Below, piece by piece: positions 59,188 to 64,000 of a DNA stretch of 64,000 bases. The position numbers and the translations under genes are program-made. Numbering within the stretch: position 1 is the stretch's first letter; each line of letters begins with the position of its first letter. The DNA is from Lentinus brumalis (Eukaryota; Basidiomycota; Agaricomycetes; Polyporales; Polyporaceae), in NCBI GenBank assembly GCA_001792895.1, contig MARA01000002.1:2418001-2482000 (forward strand), written 5' to 3'. Below the pieces are notes generated by a model, which did no database searches, was not told the origin of the DNA, and saw only the letters and a list, made by a program, of their open reading frames with translations.

Positions 59188-60184
59188 TCAGCCTTCCAGG
59201 TACTTCTCGGTGTCCTCCTTCACGAGGACAGAGCCTTGTCGATGGCCTCTCCAATGCCCTTCGCCGAAGCCGGGTTTTGGCCTGTAATCAAGTTGCCATC
59301 AACGACGACATGAGCCTGGTACGCAAAGCAGAGGTGAGTATGTGTCCTTGATCTCAAATGGAGGATGTACTTACCCCCCACGGCTCAGGCGCCTTCTCGA
59401 ACTTGCCGCCGAGCTCAACAATGCGCGACTCGACGAGGAACGGGATGTCCTGCACGGGATCAGCATATGGCGGGACTAACAGAGCAGATACAGCCTACCT
59501 TGACCTTCTGCACTTGTTCCTCCTCAACGTTCGTGAAGGAGGTCGCGCGCCTGCCCTTGAAGATGCTGTCGCCGTTCGCGTCCTTCGCGCCGACGAGCGC
59601 CGCAGGTCCGTGGCACACCGCGGAGGTGATCTTGCCAGCTTGGAAGAACTACGATCCTCTGCGTTACAACCCTCGCCCGTTCTGGACTGCAGGGATGGTA
59701 CTCACCTCCGACGCGACCTTGGCGTTCACAGGGTCCTGTGCAAGGTCAATCACGGGCCCGTGGCCGCCGACATAGAAAATTGCGTCATAGTCGGCGACGT
59801 TGACGTCCGAGAGCTTCTTCGCGTTCGCAAACTTTTGTTTGACGGTCTCATCGGAGAGGAAACCGACGTCGTCCTTGAAGTTCTGCACGCTGGATTCGTC
59901 GACGGGCGGGTTCGGGCCCTTGGGGGCCGCGAAGTCGATGTCGTACTTTGGAGCGAGGACTGTACACGGGGGCGCTGGATGAGACACGCACGCACGTACA
60001 GGAGTCGAGCTATGCGGAGGACGTACCGTAGTATGGGTGCGCGGCCTCTGGGAGATACCAGCCCTGCGAGGGATGTGAGCAAGACGCGCCGCGAACGCGG
60101 ACAAAGGAGTTTACTCACGGTTTGAGCCCCAGTCAGGGTCTTGTCAGCGGAGGTGAAGACGAAAAGGATACGCTTGGGTGCCAT
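59188..60184 (-). CDS. DJ-1/PfpI-family protein, Hsp31-like (glyoxalase III/chaperone)
   Basis: Class I glutamine amidotransferase-like protein. Hsp31 relatives convert methylglyoxal to lactate without glutathione and protect proteins under stress. The ATG at 60184 starts MAPKRILFVFTSADKTLTGA, then GWYLPEAAHPYY, FAAPKGPNPPVDESSVQNF and DYDAIFYVGGHGPVIDLA (nucleophile-elbow partner region). The catalytic Cys lies in ITSAVCHGPAALVG (about 59620); EEEQVQKV, PFLVESRIVELGGKFEKA and LITGQNPASAKGIGEAI follow. The last exon ends VKEDTEKYLEG, stop TGA at 59188. The G-G-H-G and A-V-C-H-G-P motifs fit the Hsp31/GATase1 type rather than human DJ-1. A TATA-like site lies upstream, fitting stress-inducible control. 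Confidence 0.93.
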
Positions 60185-60254
60185 GTTGGGGATGTAAGTG
60201 GCGGAGTCTGAGAGTCTGAGTAGTAGGGATCGGAGAGTCCGCGACGGCTCTGCC

Positions 60255-60262
60255 CTTTATAT
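60255..60262 (-). promoter_or_regulatory. TATA-like box of the DJ-1/Hsp31-type gene
   Basis: On the minus strand the bases read TATATAAA, about 70 bp before the start codon at 60184. Most neighbouring genes show no such site. Confidence 0.5.
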
Positions 60263-60489
60263 ACAAGCCGATGTATGACGATATCGCTGACTTGTGTTTC
60301 CGAGGCAGGAGCATGGTGGGATATTATGCAGCGTCCGACCGGAGTGCGTGAACCCTTGAGCCGGTGGTGCGAAGAACATGAGAGAAGGACCGCGCACTTT
60401 ACGCGCACTTCCTATGAGAGGCTATGTGTTCTCATCCATGGGCTCCCCGCAATCGCGTGTCAGGACGAGCAGCTTGACCGTTCTATGTA

Positions 60490-61182
60490 CTAGCGTGTCC
60501 CCAGATCTTGCACAGGAAAGACGCGTCGGGCGATATCTCGGTCCCCTGCTCTTCGATTCTCTTGGTGTTTTTGCAGGACGGTTGGCACTGGTCTCGCGCA
60601 CCTATGTGTGAATTTCGGTGGCAAACGGATGAGAGGAAGGGCAGGTAGCTGGGAAACAGTTGTTTGACCCCAGTACTTGCACACAGCCGCCCAGCGAATG
60701 TCACGCAGAGTCACCGAGCCGACTGATGCCGTGGTCAAACTCCGCTGATTAGCTCCCCGTTTTGGGTGTGTGTACCACTGTCTATTCAAGCTCCGACGCA
60801 CTCCGGTGTGGCTGTTGTCACGTCTCTAACCCTTCCCTCTGTTCACCATCTTTCTGGAGCAGACCGATGCTCGGAAAATTATGAAACATCTTCATTACAA
60901 ACTACAGACTTTGCCTGAGAAGCCTCGAGGAGAGACCGCAAGAAACAGGCTCGGCAGGAGGCAGCCTATGGTGACCTTGAGGTAGGTCGGCGTATAGATC
61001 CACACACAGTGGGGGTAATTCCCATGGCATTCACTCAGGCTTTTCTGGAGTACGTCTTTCAGATGCTAGGGTATCTGCTGATATTTGTTTGGCCTTTTTC
61101 TGTGCAGTTTTGAGACACTTACAGCTCCTTGTACAAGATCTGGGGTCAACGAGCGCCTGTTCAAGATCTGGGGACACGCTAG
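60490..61182. mobile_element. Non-autonomous TIR element bounded by TA (Tc1/mariner- or pogo-like MITE)
   Basis: The ends are a perfect inverted repeat: CTAGCGTGTCCCCAGATCTTG at 60490-60510 and its reverse complement at 61162-61182. Both are bounded by TA (60488-60489 and 61183-61184), and the match continues to 24 bp if GTA/TAC is counted, so the TA can be read either as target duplication or as repeat. Inside, imperfect copies of the end occur: TTGACCCCAGTACTTGCAC (about 60664) and GTACAAGATCTGGGGTCAA (about 61128), as in elements with subterminal transposase-binding sites. The 693 bp contain no convincing gene. The type is inferred from ends and TA boundary only. Confidence 0.65.
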
Positions 61183-61738
61183 TACTTACTTGAGAACTGA
61201 CTCTAGGCCTGGGAATGACGTCAAGCAAATATCCGAGTCGATTAAGGAGTGTATATATGATTGACTTCGAGATCGGAGGTCGATCGCCACGGCCTGTAGC
61301 GCTATTAGCTGACAAGTGCGACGTCTCGCAACCACCGGTACTCTACTACTAGGGTACGGGCATACATTGGGCGAGTTCAAGCGACGTGACCAATTCGAAG
61401 TCACTAGATAACAGTGTTTTGCACCAGGAGAAACACCCCACTCGGGGAGGAGCGGTATCCGACTGGTTATGTAGCCATACTAAGGTCTAAGCTGTTGGAA
61501 GAGCGCAATTACAGACATGTACAGAGACGTACAGGGCTGAACGGCGCCGGTCGGGTCGATATGTTGTGACAGGGTACTCGGTCACACTTGCCCACGATGA
61601 CGTTGGGTCCACGTTGCACAGTGCAGGCCAGCGCTTGGCAGTCGTGTCACCTCCGCCCGTAGCGTTCACAGTCCTCTCAGCTCTTCCCACTGCGCCCAGG
61701 CAAGCTTAAGTGCCCTGTCTTTGCTTCTCGTCAACTTC

Positions 61739-63491
61739 ATGTCTTCCGTCCGAGTTGAGCTCCCGACGTATTCCCATTCCTTTGAAGTCCAAGTACCACC
61801 ATCGTCCACCATTCGCGATGTCAAGCACGAGATCGCCAAGGTCTGCCCCGGCTGCCCGAGCCCAGCCGGTCAGCGGCTCATTTGGAGGGGTCGATTCTTG
61901 AAGGATGAGGAGAAGGTTGCAGAGGTTTGGAAGGTGCGTTCGTCGTGAGTGCTCACACGCGAGTGCAGTGTTAACAGTTCTGTGCAGCCGGAGGACTCCA
62001 GAGTCATTCACTTGGCCGTACATCCTTCTGCTTGGACGTCTGGTCCGCCAACAGCCTCTGTTCCTGCTCCAACCTCTTCCCCTCCCTCCTCATCTCGCCC
62101 TACACCCACGCAGCCCCATCACTCTGCTAGACAGCCTGCGCCCACTCCCACTTACCAGCCACGCCCATCAACGGTTCCTTCTGGGTACTCTCAATCCCCC
62201 TTTCCGTCTGTGGCATTCATACAGTACCTCCACAACCTGGCCTTGGGTGTCTTATCGGCCGGTGCTGTAACTCTCCCAACCCCACCGTCCATAAACGATC
62301 TCGAGACATGGCGCGCAGCGGCTCAAGCCCTCTATCGTAGCAAAGGATGGTCCTGGCCTGGCGTATTCGACGAACCTTTCCCGTCTGGAAGCGCAGAGCA
62401 GGGTGCTGTCTATCAGACGGTAACTATAGAGTAAGTACTGCATCCACCCATCCATCACGTCATGCTCACAACTGGACGAAAGGGGTTTCCCATATCTCCA
62501 ACTCACAACGCCTGGAGCCACCCCGACACCTGCCCAAGCACATGCCATCAAAGTGCTATCATACACTTTCCCCATCCTGTCGATGGCCAATGACCCCATG
62601 CTCTATGTGCCCGCCGCTCCCTACCAACCACAGACCTACGCTACTGCCACTAATCTCAACCAGCGCCTCCAGCAGCTCGGCCTTCCTGCCCTCCGTGTGG
62701 GTCACAACCCTGCTGCTAACGTCAACCCCAACGATCCGAACGCGCCCAACCCGCTGGGTGCTCCGGGGGCTGGAGGGGCGGAGATCCGAGCAATACCAAT
62801 GCGGGCGTTGATGGTGCCGCTCATGATGCTTGCGTTCCGCACCCTCCTGCTCCTGTACTTCTTCTCTCCGTCCAAGAGACCGTTGTTCGGCCTCCTGCTC
62901 AGCTTATGGATCCTGTACGAGGCGTGGAACGCGATGCGCATGGTGCTCAACGACGGAGAGCGCGGTGCGGATGGTGCCGCCAACCCGGCAGCACCCAATG
63001 CACCTGCAGGAGCCGCACGTCCGGCAGCCGCTGGTGCTGCGCCCGCGCCCAACGTCAACGGTGTCGTCCCAGTCCCAGTCCCAGCCGCGGGCCGGTCAGG
63101 CCTGAACGTCATCCTGGACCGCATGGCCACGATGAACCTCGCCGCGGAGGACGCGATGCTGAACAGCGAAGCGCCCGCGCCGCCGCCGTCGTTTGGCCAG
63201 AAGGCGAAGATGTTCGTCACGCTGTTCTTCATGAGCCTCCATCCTGCTGCGTGGGACCGCCGACGGACGGCGCTCAGGCGGAGAGAGGGGAACATCCGGA
63301 CGGAGGCGAACGCGCGGGAGGCGGCTGAGCAGGAGAACAGCGAGCAGCAGGAGGGCCAGACGCGGAGCGAGGAGGATGAGGCGAGGGCACGGGCGAGGAT
63401 GCAGATGGTACAGCGGCATGAGAGGCGGCCGGCGTGGCTGAAGGAGTACGTCCGCAGGGTGCAATACACGGAGTGGGTGGACGACCCGTAG
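61739..63491 (+). CDS. HERP-like membrane protein with N-terminal ubiquitin-like domain
   Basis: The ATG at 61739 starts MSSVRVELPTYSHSFEVQVP, a ubiquitin-like fold (STIRDVKHEIAKVCPGCPSP, GQRLIWRGRFLKDEEKV). An intron then leads to EDSRVIHLAVHP, the end of the fold. Next come a Pro/Ser/Thr-rich linker and GWSWPGVFDEPFPSGSAEQG. Later exons have ALMVPLMMLAFRTLLLLYFF and FGLLLSLWILYEAWNAMR, two close hydrophobic stretches forming a hairpin, as in HERPUD proteins of ER-associated degradation. An Ala/Pro-rich low-complexity stretch and a charged C-terminal region (AREAAEQENSEQQEGQ) follow to PAWLKEYVRRVQYTEW, stop TAG at 63489. The domain order supports the HERP comparison; a role with the Hrd1 or Dsc ligases is inference. 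Confidence 0.82.
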
Positions 63492-63895
63492 ATCGGGAGG
63501 CTATTACAGTATACATATTGGATCGAGGAAGCTGTGTAGGATAGGCTAGGACAGTTTGCGTAACGTATTGGATTGGATTGCAAAGTGGATGATTGCATTG
63601 GATCCGCCATGATGCATGCTCGAAGGTTTGCTTGGACGCTGAGCTGGTGCACAACGGTTCAGATATCAAGTGCAGGAGACCGGGATGGTGGGCACCACTA
63701 TACAACCCAGCTGCTGGCGCAATGCTAGGTCAAATTTCAGAATTGGGTGTGAGATGGTAGTTAACAACGTAGTATGAACAGTAAGATAGCTGTGCTGGTC
63801 GAGCGAAGTAGATGTAGGATAGATCGAGCAGCGCGAAGAGTGTGGGGCGGTGGGAGTATAGACGATGGGCTGTGTGCTTCAAAGTGGTTGCTGAT
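63492..63895. other. Convergent 3' region right of the HERP-like gene
   Basis: 404 bp with no gene or repeat recognised; presumably 3' UTR. Confidence 0.45.
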
Positions 63896-64000
63896 CTACG
63901 AGGAAGGCGTGGGCAAATTCAACGGTCGTCCATCCCAACGCAACTCTGATACCAATCTCTCTGTCAGAAGAGGCGAGAGCTTCATGAGTTCCTCGTCGGT
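63896..64000 (-). CDS. Possible 3' end of a gene cut by the right edge
   Basis: From the edge the minus strand reads TDEELMKLSPLLTERL, then VSELRWDGRPLNLPTPSS and a TAG at 63896. The composition looks like coding sequence and the position suits a convergent neighbour, but 35 codons with no domain are weak evidence. Confidence 0.3.
   Translation of the reverse strand, partial: TDEELMKLSPLLTERLVSELRWDGRPLNLPTPSS

Larger units (their letters stand above)
60185..61738. promoter_or_regulatory. Divergent interval, DJ-1/Hsp31-type gene and HERP-like gene
   Basis: 1554 bp between the start codons, about 45% of it the TA-bounded element. Left and right of that element no gene is visible. Confidence 0.5.

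Overview
The window is nuclear DNA of a filamentous basidiomycete, most likely an Agaricomycete and possibly a wood-decay polypore; the rank is inference. The signs are GC-rich coding sequence, nearly every gene broken by many introns of about 50-70 bp with GT-AG ends, short intergenic gaps, and families typical of the group: a CYP63-like P450, a GPI-anchored GH79 enzyme, a division 1 chitin synthase and Dal5-type MFS carriers. I count 24 protein genes, one cut by the left edge and one weakly supported gene cut by the right edge, plus one tRNA. Because genes are multi-exonic, each CDS below is given as the span from start codon to stop codon, introns included.

Left third (1-26 kb), mostly minus strand: mRNA cleavage factor Cft2/CPSF100 (partial), glutaminyl-tRNA synthetase, a cytochrome P450, a GH79 glycosidase and an AAA ATPase. 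On the plus strand lies the most interesting locus, a TOM20 gene whose last exon can also splice through a 19-nt microexon into a SET-domain protein. After it come an uncharacterised Cys-pair/coiled-coil protein, a CLPTM1-family membrane protein and a GST-like protein ending in SKL, all on the minus strand.

Middle (26-50 kb): chitin synthase (divergent from the GST gene), a Spo12-type cell-cycle protein, a 4.3-kb stretch without a convincing gene, the small GTPase Rheb, a GH2 beta-mannosidase, and two close paralogues of an MFS carrier in opposite orientation. The carriers flank an AlaX/AARSD1 editing protein and a RING protein.

Right part (50-64 kb): tRNA-Cys(GCA), a Nem1-like phosphatase, ESCRT-III Snf7, ceramide synthase, a U1A/U2B''-type RNA-binding protein, a DJ-1/Hsp31-type protein and a HERP-like ubiquitin-domain membrane protein. 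Two non-autonomous inverted-repeat elements of about 0.7 kb sit in the divergent promoters of this part. One carries long arms and a clean 6-bp target duplication; the other has 21-bp perfect ends bounded by TA.

Most genes are housekeeping and not functionally linked, although several act at the ER or in lipid metabolism (Nem1, ceramide synthase, HERP-like, CLPTM1). No CRISPR, prophage or secondary-metabolite cluster is present.
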